Assembly: GCA_036502005.1 (NCBI GenBank)
Contig: DASXZH010000039.1
Span: 1-64,000, forward strand
Direction of reading: 5' to 3'
DNA from: DASXZH01 sp036502005
Lineage (GTDB): Bacteria > Armatimonadota > Fimbriimonadia > Fimbriimonadales > Fimbriimonadaceae
DNA length: 64,000 nt
Within the stretch, counting starts at the first letter, position 1, and each line of letters starts with the position of its first letter. Below the pieces are notes generated by a model. That model saw only the letters and a list, made by a program, of their open reading frames with translations, searched no databases and was not told the DNA's origin. Shown here piece after piece: positions 28,001-36,103 of the stretch. The translations under genes were made by a program, and so were the position numbers.

Positions 28001-28352
28001 TTGACGATGGGAATGTGTTCGAAGGGGCAACCGTGTTAAACCCGGAGCCAGCCGTAAAGGTGGCATTGGGATCGGAAACGGTACCCAACCGTACGTTTAC
28101 AACTAACGTGTTGGCCGTAACCAGCGGTGAGCCATAGTGAGCTAGCACGTCGCTGCCATTTGTTACAGGAAAGAGATCCACCGGAGTTTGCCAGAGTATG
28201 GAGTTCAGCGCTTGGACCCCATTTGTGCTCATGGCATCATGTTGGGCGTCCTTGCCATACTGGCCCCAAAAAGTTTGAGCTTGTGAACTGCAAGCAAGTA
28301 GCGAAAGGCCGCAGGCAACCGCGAAGAGAGCAACAGACTTTAAAGTGCCCAT
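25014..28352 (-). CDS. Secreted beta-propeller protein with six Ig-like repeats
   Basis: About 1112 residues from ATG 28352 (the frame extends 29 codons upstream without a signal). A signal peptide ending SSQAQTFWGQYG leads into a PQQ/propeller-like region (to about residue 600) with WQTPVD, GSPLVTANTLVV, APAISADGNYVYVAM and MIGPDGDVYLGVW. The C-terminal half has six tandem repeats of about 84 residues, each ending like ATLTVTP and beginning VAPSSVQGG..AFAVYLNG, that is, bacterial Ig-like folds. There is no anchor or sorting signal. It is likely a surface or secreted protein; its function is unknown. It converges with fucI, 7 nt between stops. Confidence 0.8.
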   Translation of the reverse strand: MGTLKSVALFAVACGLSLLACSSQAQTFWGQYGKDAQHDAMSTNGVQALNSILWQTPVDLFPVTNGSDVLAHYGSPLVTANTLVVNVRLGTVSDPNATFTAGSGFNTVAPSNTFPSSNDVYRVEGHDLGTGTTTWTEYTDYVDWMPHDWTPSYGSCIDSNGVVYSPGAGGTVWQYSNADNANGSFQRLCFYGIGNYTSDPSDFNSNVQICTPISVDSNNNIYFGFYVTSGWNNSVNLGSGIAKISSTGVGTWVTADNATGVSGDAVAYNCAPAISADGNYVYVAMKQQGGYGNPELVRLNTSDLSTNIAANLYHVPYAQNTSQDMNTSAFPYVLDDGTASPMIGPDGDVYLGVWWDDLASRGFMLHYSANLAMAKTPGAFGWDDTASVVPASAVPSYVGSSSYLILSKYNNYSDGGASPYPGDGQNEVAVLDPNASEQYTVQYDTGDGTGPTYTTMQEVLTVVGPTPNTGQDGVREWCINMAAIDVAGKAAIVNSEDGHCYRWDFTTNTLNQVQDLQPATGEAYTPTVVSADGISFAVNNAVLFAMWDGVKPTTVAANTMVAGNGEKGTVTLTANATGPGATIQLSSDNANVQVPANVVVPAGSSSATFNITSTFGTTSQTAHITATRYGFTATTTVSAVPAAITLTRVAPSPVQGGQASAFAVYINAPAPSGGVLVNLSASSNTYLTMPSTLTIPQGGTAANVTVHTLPVGFQEQVALSATYNSGTSTSVITLNPATLTGVKVAPASVQGGVTTAFAVYLNGSAGPTGDTISLSSSSADVTIAGTVTVGSGASAANVPVTTKPVSSSEQVTLSANFGSTTLSATLTLTPAVLSSIRVAPTSLTGGARGALAVYLNGAAGSSGNVVALNSSSAALTIAGSLTVPSGATDANVQFATSPANTSTQVTLSATFGSTTLHTTVTVTPPILISDKVAASSVIGGNPTTLTVSLNGYAASGGRAISLQSSSSSATVNSSVTVSPGASTASTTVHTAPVSSAQQVTLSATLGSTTVTTTLTVNPAGLSSVRLVPTSIKGGGTAAFAVYLNGVAGPGGTLVTLTSSSATASIPGTVLVPQGASAANVKVTTSAVGASTPVTLSATLGATTLQTTLTVTP

Positions 28353-28443
28353 ATTAGAAGAACATCCACCCCTTGAAAATACTTGCTTAGTATAAAGCAG
28401 ATTTATGGCACTTCGTGCTTGATTGTTGATTAAATGCATGGGG
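28353..28443 (-). promoter_or_regulatory. Likely promoter of the propeller gene
   Basis: On the minus strand this 91-nt gap has TTTATACTAAG about 50 nt before the ATG, giving a TATACT -10-like box. A matching -35 is not convincing. It also follows the stop of the upstream isomerase gene, so read-through is possible. Confidence 0.35.
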
Positions 28444-29940
28444 TTAGAAACTTTGATATTCCATTTTCAGTAGGCGCGCCAACTTTTGAATCGTGGCGCC
28501 GTGATGGCCGACTCCCAAGGCTACGTGATGCGTTGGGCCGGCGGAGGCCCATCGGTTCATCCAGTCGGCGACGTCAAAATCGTCCTCCGGCTTCGCGGTA
28601 AACCGCAAGCGTGAGTTTGTGTTGCCAATCCGCAGCCGATCTCCCGGTAAGGACCATCCTTCCGCATAAAGCCATTTCATGTGGCCCTCATAAGTTTGGG
28701 TTAAGCCAAGAATGGTTACGGGGCCAACCTGTACTTGAGCCTCCACGGACACGCCGCTTCCCCGCTTGCCGTGATAAAGGTCAAGCCCCCTTAGAACAGG
28801 CTGCCCTTCAGCGATGCCAAGATGAAACGGCCCATCATGGCCCATGAGGATGAAGTTCTCGGCAAAATCCATCGCGTAGAGCTCTGTAAAGCTGCCACCT
28901 GCGCCTAGCTCGTCCATCACCTTCATGGCGATGCAGTTCTTGAGATCCCCTTCCCCGCTACACGGGACGCCTCGGGCGGTTAAGAGGGAACAACCAACAA
29001 TCAGCCCGGCGCCAAGTTGCTCGTAAGCATTGCCGTCAACCCCACGATGGTAGTAAGTAAGACCATTCAAGTCAAAATCTTGGGACAGGGCGTCCAACCC
29101 GGCAGCCACGTGGCAGGCATACTCTAGGGCTTGCGGATCGGGCTTTTTCGCCAACGGGTCGCTTGGGCTATCTTCGCTGATCTTGAAGGTGCCGGCCACC
29201 TCTTCCAACTTGGCTGCTACCTGTTCGGTGGTCACCTTATTGGTTCTCGCCTCCAGATCGTCCATTTCCAAGACTTCAATGTGAATTCCGAATTGGCCAA
29301 CGTGCTGGGTAAAGTCGCTGTACATATCCAGCATTCCGGGATAGGTATGGCCAAGGAACCCAATCCGGCTTCGGGAAAGCGCTCGCTTTGCCGAGCAGGC
29401 GGCGAGCCAACTTTTTACTTCCTGCCAAGCCTTAATGGCGGCTGGGTCGTTTGCCGTTATTTCGTTGGCAACTGCTTCCGGCGTCTGCGTTTCCAAACCA
29501 AGCAAGCCGGTAACTGTATGAAAGGGGATCCCGCATCGCTCGAAGGTACATGCGATCTCAGGAACACAACAGGCCTGGCAGTTGGCCAGCCACTCTCTCG
29601 TTCCAGTTTCCAAGTACTTCAACTGCGCCGTAGGCTGCAGGTTCAAAATCAGGACCGGCTTGCCTACTCTCTGTACCGCGGTGACAATTAAGTTGGATGT
29701 GGCATAGGTGCTCACGTAGCAGATAACAAGGTCCACATCTTCGCGAGATAGCCGGTCAGCGGCAGCAGACGAGGACTCGTAGTCATCGACCATTCCAAGG
29801 TCAACAACTTCCGCACCGAGACCCGAGAGCCGCGAGCCGACAAACTTCCCGTAGCCTTCCAGTCGCTTTAGCAGGCCAGGAAACTGGGGCCAGTAGGCGG
29901 CCAGCCCAATCGAAAACAACCCAACCTTAACCCTGCCCAT
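28444..29940 (-). CDS. L-arabinose/L-fucose isomerase family protein
   Basis: This 498-residue cytoplasmic protein has a GFSIGL-type start (VKVGLFSIGLAAYWPQF), DLVICYVSTYATSNLI, KPVLILNLQPTA, RIGFLGHTYPGMLDMYSDFT, GLTYYHRGVDGN, GVPCSGEGDLKNCIAMKVM, FTELYAMDFAENFILMGHDG and HHVALGVGHHGATIQKLARLL. Together these fit the AraA/FucI superfamily, in which glutamates and histidines hold Mn2+ and interconvert an aldose and ketose. The substrate cannot be assigned. ATG 29940 has GGAG at a good distance. It is about 3.4 kb from the fucI gene on the other strand and probably broadens sugar use in the locus. Confidence 0.82.
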   Translation of the reverse strand: MGRVKVGLFSIGLAAYWPQFPGLLKRLEGYGKFVGSRLSGLGAEVVDLGMVDDYESSSAAADRLSREDVDLVICYVSTYATSNLIVTAVQRVGKPVLILNLQPTAQLKYLETGTREWLANCQACCVPEIACTFERCGIPFHTVTGLLGLETQTPEAVANEITANDPAAIKAWQEVKSWLAACSAKRALSRSRIGFLGHTYPGMLDMYSDFTQHVGQFGIHIEVLEMDDLEARTNKVTTEQVAAKLEEVAGTFKISEDSPSDPLAKKPDPQALEYACHVAAGLDALSQDFDLNGLTYYHRGVDGNAYEQLGAGLIVGCSLLTARGVPCSGEGDLKNCIAMKVMDELGAGGSFTELYAMDFAENFILMGHDGPFHLGIAEGQPVLRGLDLYHGKRGSGVSVEAQVQVGPVTILGLTQTYEGHMKWLYAEGWSLPGDRLRIGNTNSRLRFTAKPEDDFDVADWMNRWASAGPTHHVALGVGHHGATIQKLARLLKMEYQSF

Positions 29941-30061
29941 CTGTTAACTCCAAGACTGGATTATGTTCTAGACCCAGTTTGGCAACGCCGATTAATTATT
30001 CAGATCTGAGTTTACGCACTTACCCCCTCACAATCGAGTGGATAGCGTTTACAATAAAATA

Positions 30062-31931
30062 ATGAGAGCTATCTTGTCCCTGGCTGCGGCCCTAATCCTG
30101 AACGCGGCCGCTCTTTCTGCACCAACATTTACGGTGTTAACCCCTCCAAACAACTTCTCAGCCGACGGAGGGGGGATCGCCGCTGCCATTTCCCGCGACG
30201 GCAGTTCTCTCATGGTTCCCGGGAGCTGGACCGGCAACGACGGCTGCCTACTCTACAATAAGAGCGGGTTCCATTTTCTCTCAAATCTTGTAGGACAATC
30301 TATCTCTGGAGACGGAACCCGAGTGGTGGGTCATTATGAGACCGGAAACAACTATTTCTTCTGGGATGGGAGCCCAATTTCCGTTTTGGGAACGATATAT
30401 GGGGGCAGCTTGATTGGAATGGCGGCACAGGGAAATTTCGCCGTCGGGACTTCGGAAGTTTATTCCAACGCTTTGCAACAGTATGCAATCCTCTATTACG
30501 CAGGCGGCGATAGCTGCCAATACCTAAACCACCCGACGGGCCGCATTGACTCATTCGATGAGGCATGGGCCTGTTCAGCAGATGGAACCCATGTTGCGGG
30601 TTTTTCTTACAGCGATGACGCATTAGGAGGCCAAATTCCTGTGGAGTGGCTTTATGGAAGCCCCTATAACTTGCCTTTTATTAGCGGCACCAGCCGTGGC
30701 GATGCCCTTGCTATAAACGATCAAGGCAACTTGATCTTCGGTGAAGAGGGCGGCCCACTTGGTTCTTTGGACAAATGGAGTGGTACAAGATCTTGGGGCG
30801 AACGAAGGGTTTTACTCGGTCGGCGCCGAGACCAGCATGTCCAATGACGGCAATGTTTTGGTCTATAACGGCCCCGGCGCAAAAGTGCCCCTCAATTACG
30901 CTATTTGGACGCCACAATACGGATTCATGGACGCCTACCAGTTTCTCTTGGATCGCGGCGTGAATTTTGAAGGCTACGATGTCTACAACGTTTATTCCGT
31001 TTCGGCCGATGGCACTAAATTCGGTGGCTTGGTCTGGTCACCCGGCCACAACAACCTGCTTCCCTTCATTGCCACCATCGATCCGCTGGTCCCGACACCG
31101 AAAACATTTTCGGTCAACGCCTCCATAGTGGGCGGCAACAACGCAAGCGGCGCCCTTACGCTGTCGGCAGCTTCAAAGAGCAGGTTTCGTGCGGTTGTTT
31201 CCAGTTCAAATCACCTGGTGAGCGCCGCTCCCATTCTAAATGCAAATACCACGGTAGAAAGTTTTCAAATCCCAACTTCAGGAGTAGCGGCGGCTACCAA
31301 TGTCTCCGTCGAAGCCACAATCGGCGGCACTTCCCTTGCCTTAAGCGTTCAACTGCTGCCGGCCAGCTTAACAAGCATGAACTTTGCTGTGAACAGCGTT
31401 GTTGGAGGAGCCAGCGTTCTCTGCGCCGCTCACTTCAATGGCAACACTCCGACCACAGGCGGAACAATGTCTGTTAAAAGCAGCCTTCCGTCTGTCGCGG
31501 CGGTTAACCCTGGCTACTACTTGGCCAAGAATAGTCCCTATTCCGAGTTCGCTATCGTAACCCATCCTGTCGCCACGGTTCAGTCACCGGTAATCACCAT
31601 CACTTATGGCACAGTCAGTAAGAGCGAAACCTTGACTGTCGATCCGCCAACGTTGAGCGCAATCGTTCCTGGGGCAAGCTCTGTGGTTGGCGGAAGCGCG
31701 GCCAACATCAAGGTTGAGCTTAATGGAGCGGCTCCAATCGGGGGTCTTAAAGTAGCCGTTAAGTCCAGTTCAGCCCTGGCCACCGTTGCCCCCACTGCAT
31801 CGATTCCCGCCGGAGCTGCTAGCGTTGTGCTGCCGGTAGCGACAACGGCTGTAACCAAAAGCACAGTGGTCACCTTTACGGCAACTTACGGGAGCGTTGT
31901 GAAAACTTGCACGCTGACGCTAACGCCTTAG
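30062..31931 (+). pseudogene. HAF-like/Ig-like secreted protein, frameshifted
   Basis: Two frames together encode one protein aligning end to end with the intact 626-residue paralogue at 32050. The first frame (from ATG 30062, with a signal peptide MRAILSLAAALILNAAALSA) matches up to LAINDQGNLIFG; then the match moves to the next frame, HLVLWTNGVVQDLGANEG onward to 31931. The shift falls at the CCC run 30754-30756: removing one C restores the reading. The C-terminal part has two Ig-like repeats ending YGSVVKTCTLTLTP. It may be a real recent inactivation or a sequencing error. Function is unknown. Confidence 0.8.
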
Positions 31932-32049
31932 CAGCTCAGCCTTCGCTTGACTAAAGAACCGGGGATAGATTTGCCTCTCGCCACTCAAATCTTGATTAAC
32001 ATTGCTACTTTCTTCCCCACACTTGAGAACTTCGCTATAGAATAGAACA

Positions 32050-33930
32050 ATGAGAGCGATCTTTTCAGTTGTCGGTACATTGGCCTTAAGCATCGCGGCT
32101 TTGGCTACCCCAACCTTTGTTGTGCTAACGCCAACCGAAGGCGGCGGCGCGGCGGGCGTCGGCGTCTCGGCTGCTATTTCCCGCGATGGCAGTTCGATCA
32201 TGGTGCCAGGAAGCTGGACAGGTGGTTCCGGGACGATGCTTTACAACAAAACCGGTTGGCATCTTGTCCCGAATGTTACAGGTTTCGGCATCTCCGGCTC
32301 CGGAGCTGCCATGGACGGGATCTACGAAACAAGTGATAACTATTTTTTTTATAATGGGAGCGTTATCACCATCACCGGCACCATTAACGGCGGAGGAATA
32401 CTTGGTATGTCCGCGAATGGCCTTTATGGCGTTGGTCAATTCGACTACTATCCCGCACAGGACGAGGGTTATTCCTGGGCGACAGTATGTACTCCTGGAT
32501 CCAACACCATTCAATTTCTAAACCATCCAGCGGGTCGAGCCAACGCAGACGATACGGCTTGGGCGTGTTCATCAGATGCTAGCCATATTGTGGGGTGGTC
32601 CTACAAGGATGATGATAACGATGGCCTTATCCCAATTGAGTGGATCGATGGAGCTGCCGCGAGTCTCCCTCTTATAAGCGGAACAACATACGGGGCAGCC
32701 CTGGCTATAAACGACCAGGGCAACATGCTTTTTGGATTCAACGGAAGCCACATCGTTCTCTACACAAATGGTGTTCCGCAAGACCTTGGAGCAAACCAGG
32801 CAGTTCCTGATACCCTTAGGGCGGAAACCAGCATGTCTAATGATGGCAACGTGCTCTTGTTCCATGGAGCAGCCGCCGTCTATCCCAGCTTTTACGAGGT
32901 GTGGACGCCGCAGACCGGATACATGGATGCCTACAAGTTTCTAGTTGCCCAGGGAGTTAAGTTCGGCACATACACGATTTACAATGTCTATTCAGTTTCG
33001 GCGGACGGAACCAAATACGCCGGCCTGGTTTGGAATGCAGATAAGAGCTTGCTTCTTCCATTTATAGCCACCATCGACCCGCTGGTGCCAATCGAAAAGA
33101 CCTTTTCGATCAACCCATCGATTATCGGTGGCAACAATCTGAGTGGCGTTATCGGGCTCACGGCCGCTTCCAAAGGGAGATTCCGAGCTGTTATTTCCAG
33201 CAGCGACAATCTTGTGAGCGGTGTTCCGATTCTGAATGCCAACACCACGGTAGAAGATTTTATAGTCCCAACCGCCGGCGTGGCGAAAGAGACAGCAGAA
33301 ACAGTGGATGCAACCATTGGTGGCACTACCCTCTCGCAAACGATTAACCTTTTGCCTGCCGTGTTCACCAGCATGAACTTCAACACGAACAGCATCGCGG
33401 GCGGCAATAACGTTCTTTGCGCGGCCCATTTTAATGGCAACACCCCAACCACAGGCGGAACTCTGGCCCTAAAAAGCAGCATTCCAACCGTTGCCGTGGT
33501 TCCCGCAACATGCACTCTGGCAAAGAACTATCCCTATTCCGAGTTCACAATCGTAACCAAGCCGGTAGCGACCACACAATCTCCCGTGATAACGATCACT
33601 TATGGCGGGGTAACTAAAACCGAGACCCTGACCGTGGTGCCGGCCGCTCTAAGCGCCATCGTTTCTGTGGAAGCTTCTGTGAAGGGTGGTGCTGCCGCTA
33701 GCTTGAAAATAACTTTAACCGGCGAGGCCACAAGCGCAGGCATTAAGGTTGCTCTTAAATCAAGTAATGCGGCGCTGGCTTCCGTAACTACTCCGGCGAC
33801 CGTTGTTTCCGGAGCATCGAGCGTGGTTGCTCCGGTCACAACAAAGGCGGTAACCGCGAACACTGTGATTACCTTTACGGCGACCTACGGGACGGTGACA
33901 AAAACCTGCACGCTTACCTTAACGCCCTAA
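32050..33930 (+). CDS. Secreted protein with HAF-like repeats and Ig-like domains
   Basis: The 626-residue protein starts MRAIFSVVGTLALSIAALA (signal). Residues about 30-340 repeat a motif such as AAISRDGSSIMVPGSWTGG, GISGSGAAMDGIYET, AWACSSDASHIVGWSYKDD, ETSMSNDGNVLLFHG and YSVSADGTKYAGLVWN, which fits HAF-type propeller repeats. Residues about 350-626 hold three Ig-like domains with IIGGN, SIAGGNNVL and SVKGGAAASLKI openings. It is the intact twin of the frameshifted gene before it. It overlaps the convergent PhyH stop by 4 nt (CTAA). Role unknown, probably at the cell surface. Confidence 0.8.
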   Translation: MRAIFSVVGTLALSIAALATPTFVVLTPTEGGGAAGVGVSAAISRDGSSIMVPGSWTGGSGTMLYNKTGWHLVPNVTGFGISGSGAAMDGIYETSDNYFFYNGSVITITGTINGGGILGMSANGLYGVGQFDYYPAQDEGYSWATVCTPGSNTIQFLNHPAGRANADDTAWACSSDASHIVGWSYKDDDNDGLIPIEWIDGAAASLPLISGTTYGAALAINDQGNMLFGFNGSHIVLYTNGVPQDLGANQAVPDTLRAETSMSNDGNVLLFHGAAAVYPSFYEVWTPQTGYMDAYKFLVAQGVKFGTYTIYNVYSVSADGTKYAGLVWNADKSLLLPFIATIDPLVPIEKTFSINPSIIGGNNLSGVIGLTAASKGRFRAVISSSDNLVSGVPILNANTTVEDFIVPTAGVAKETAETVDATIGGTTLSQTINLLPAVFTSMNFNTNSIAGGNNVLCAAHFNGNTPTTGGTLALKSSIPTVAVVPATCTLAKNYPYSEFTIVTKPVATTQSPVITITYGGVTKTETLTVVPAALSAIVSVEASVKGGAAASLKITLTGEATSAGIKVALKSSNAALASVTTPATVVSGASSVVAPVTTKAVTANTVITFTATYGTVTKTCTLTLTP

Positions 33931-34844
33931 CAGATCAACTTTAGCTTGCTCGACTTGCCGTGGCCGCTTTGTTCTTCGCCAATCCATCTTTTGTCGATGG
34001 GTTCCGAAGACAATTGGTATCGCGAATCGGTTGATAAGCGCACACGATGGGTTTGGTTATCCAGGCTACCGTGTACCGTGAACATGCCGAATATGAGAAC
34101 ATCCCCCATGTTGTATTCGGCGGTTAGCCATCGACCGCCGTACCTCTCACGCAATTGATGGGGGTCCAACGTGATCGCGCCCGATTCTTCGTAACCCTTA
34201 GACTTCAAGATGTTTGAGCCGCCATTGTTTTCGCATTCAGTATCGACATCAAGCCTTCCGTAAGTCTGCTGCAGCTCGGAAAGTTTGTTGGAGCCTTCGA
34301 GGATGATGAGTCCTCCTAAGTCGATAGGGATGTTGCCAAGAGGCGTCCAAGCGGTGTATAGATTCGTCGTGCCTCGCCCCATATAAACGATATCGCAATG
34401 GGGGCAAGTGCCAATACCGTGGGATATGGCGCGCAACCAAGTGAAGTCAAAGTGCCTGGTATCTCCGCCTAAAAAGCGGGTGAAGAATCCCATAAGCTCG
34501 CGGCCATAAATGAGGCGCTCAATGTCCGGGTTCTTTGACGCGAAGTCAGGCCGAAAACACATTTCCGCCATTGGATCCAAAAGCATTCCCTTTTCAGAAG
34601 AATAGGCTGGATCAAGCAGATCCTCCGTCTCAAGCTTCGCGATAACGCTGGCTCTTGCTTGCTGAACGAGTTCAACCGGAAAAAATGAAGGTAGATAGAG
34701 ATACCCATCTTCCGCCATTCGTTCTCGGAGCGCGAGTTCATCGCTGAGGAGCGGCGAGGAAGACTTTAGCTCGCCAAACTTGTCGGGCGACGTTTCGATG
34801 GGGCGACCATTGGACGTTAGCGGAACTCGAACGTTTAAGTTCAT
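33927..34844 (-). CDS. Phytanoyl-CoA dioxygenase (PhyH) family oxygenase
   Basis: This 305-residue Fe(II)/2-oxoglutarate oxygenase-like protein shows the opening DGYLYLPSFFPVELVQQARA, the metal motif H149-x-D151 in CPHCDIVYMGRG, and a distal histidine in IFGMFTVHGSLDN followed by the 2-oxoglutarate arginine in THRVRLSTDSRYQ. The family hydroxylates lipids, small molecules or natural products; the substrate here is unknown. It overlaps the upstream CHASE-domain gene by 4 nt (ATGA), so the two are translated together. Confidence 0.85.
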   Translation of the reverse strand: MNLNVRVPLTSNGRPIETSPDKFGELKSSSPLLSDELALRERMAEDGYLYLPSFFPVELVQQARASVIAKLETEDLLDPAYSSEKGMLLDPMAEMCFRPDFASKNPDIERLIYGRELMGFFTRFLGGDTRHFDFTWLRAISHGIGTCPHCDIVYMGRGTTNLYTAWTPLGNIPIDLGGLIILEGSNKLSELQQTYGRLDVDTECENNGGSNILKSKGYEESGAITLDPHQLRERYGGRWLTAEYNMGDVLIFGMFTVHGSLDNQTHRVRLSTDSRYQLSSEPIDKRWIGEEQSGHGKSSKLKLIC

Positions 34845-35935
34845 GGTTTCTTAGTGGGTTGATTCTTATTGGCAAGGACCTGGGGAACTGTTTCGTAAAG
34901 CTCGTCCATCATCTCCGCCGCCATATCTTGAAGCTGGCGCTGATGTTCCTCCGCATGGATGCGTTTATACGAAAGGGTCGCCACTAAAACGGTGGCCAAC
35001 AAACTCACAAGGCCGCCTAAAACCCACACCACTAGCTTAAGCCACCTTATCCCGCCGGAATCCGGAGGGGATAGATATTCAAGGTTTAGAGCAAAGACCC
35101 TTCCCCCAAATCGAACCGTCTCTTTGCGGTCGACGTGGGGAATGTCCTCCGTTGTTTTCTGCCAACTCGAAATTTCTCCACCCTTCTTTGACACATCCGA
35201 AACCTCGATGATCTGCGCATGGTCGGCAATGCCGTTGGATTTTTCGGCGAGCATGGAGGGCCTGAATAAGGCGATGACGAACAGCTTTGAACCCTTCTTG
35301 AAGTTTTCATCGGCAGACTTTACGATCAAATTTGACTGAGTTCCCTTGTTGGTATCTAAAACGCTGGTTAAAGGGGCGGATAAAACAATCTGATCGGTAA
35401 GGGACGCATCCTTAATGGCGCTGGCGCGTTTGGGCTCAGAGAACAGATCGAGGCCGAATGCCTTTGGGTCTCTGCCCATGTCGATGCTGCGAACAACTGC
35501 ATATTGGGGCTCTTCGGGGGAACGGTCAAATCTCCCATTGTTGTATCGCAGAATGGATCTTCCGCGGAGGCTTGTTTTTTCGAAGTTGGCGCGGTCGGCT
35601 TGCGAAATAACTTGCACGACGCCGACCCCTTCCAGGCCGGGATGTTGGGCCGCGAGCCCGAGCACGAGCTTCTCCTCGCCTTCGCTGTTGACACCATGCT
35701 CGGATTCAACGAACAGGGCTAAATCGGAAATCGCCGTTTTTAGCTCGGTGAGTGAAGACTGGATCTGCTGAGTAGCTTGGAAACAGGCGTCATCCGCCTG
35801 AAGGTCGTTCTGTGCTTGAACCCGTCCGTAGAGTTCATTTTGAAATAGGAACAGAGCGCAAAGGCACAAACACAATGTTGCTCCCGTAAGAATCAGAGCT
35901 CTCGTTCGCGGGAATTTCCAATGCCCCTTATTCAT
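34841..35935 (-). CDS. CHASE-domain membrane sensor protein without output domain
   Basis: From ATG 35935 the product is 364 residues. One helix near the N-terminus (LILTGATLCLCLCALFLF) and one near the C-terminus (LKLVVWVLGGLVSLLATVLVATL) bracket an extracytoplasmic CHASE domain, seen in LGLAAQHPGLEGVGVVQVI, RYNNGR, GLDLFSEPKRASAIKDA and LFVIALFRPSM. After the second helix only about 45 residues remain, a short coiled segment (HAEEHQRQLQDMAAEMMDEL), with no kinase, GGDEF or cyclase. It may signal through a partner. Coupling to PhyH suggests a shared pathway but does not name it. Confidence 0.78.
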   Translation of the reverse strand: MNKGHWKFPRTRALILTGATLCLCLCALFLFQNELYGRVQAQNDLQADDACFQATQQIQSSLTELKTAISDLALFVESEHGVNSEGEEKLVLGLAAQHPGLEGVGVVQVISQADRANFEKTSLRGRSILRYNNGRFDRSPEEPQYAVVRSIDMGRDPKAFGLDLFSEPKRASAIKDASLTDQIVLSAPLTSVLDTNKGTQSNLIVKSADENFKKGSKLFVIALFRPSMLAEKSNGIADHAQIIEVSDVSKKGGEISSWQKTTEDIPHVDRKETVRFGGRVFALNLEYLSPPDSGGIRWLKLVVWVLGGLVSLLATVLVATLSYKRIHAEEHQRQLQDMAAEMMDELYETVPQVLANKNQPTKKP

Positions 35936-36103
35936 TCGCACCTTGCCGGCACCGGGCCACACAAACACAAGATGCTAAATCGTCAACCATCTAAAACAGC
36001 GGGCCGTAACTTCGTAAGATTATACTGCCCCAGCCGGTTCAAATTGAACCTGCATTTGCACACGCCCTCTTATTAGTCGCCAATACGGCGGGGCTTGTTC
36101 AGG

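Noticed and set aside
32030..32045. CTATAGAAT before the 32050 gene as an operator
   Set aside because: It lacks the CTC flank and lies outside the sugar locus; more likely a -10 element (TATAGAAT).
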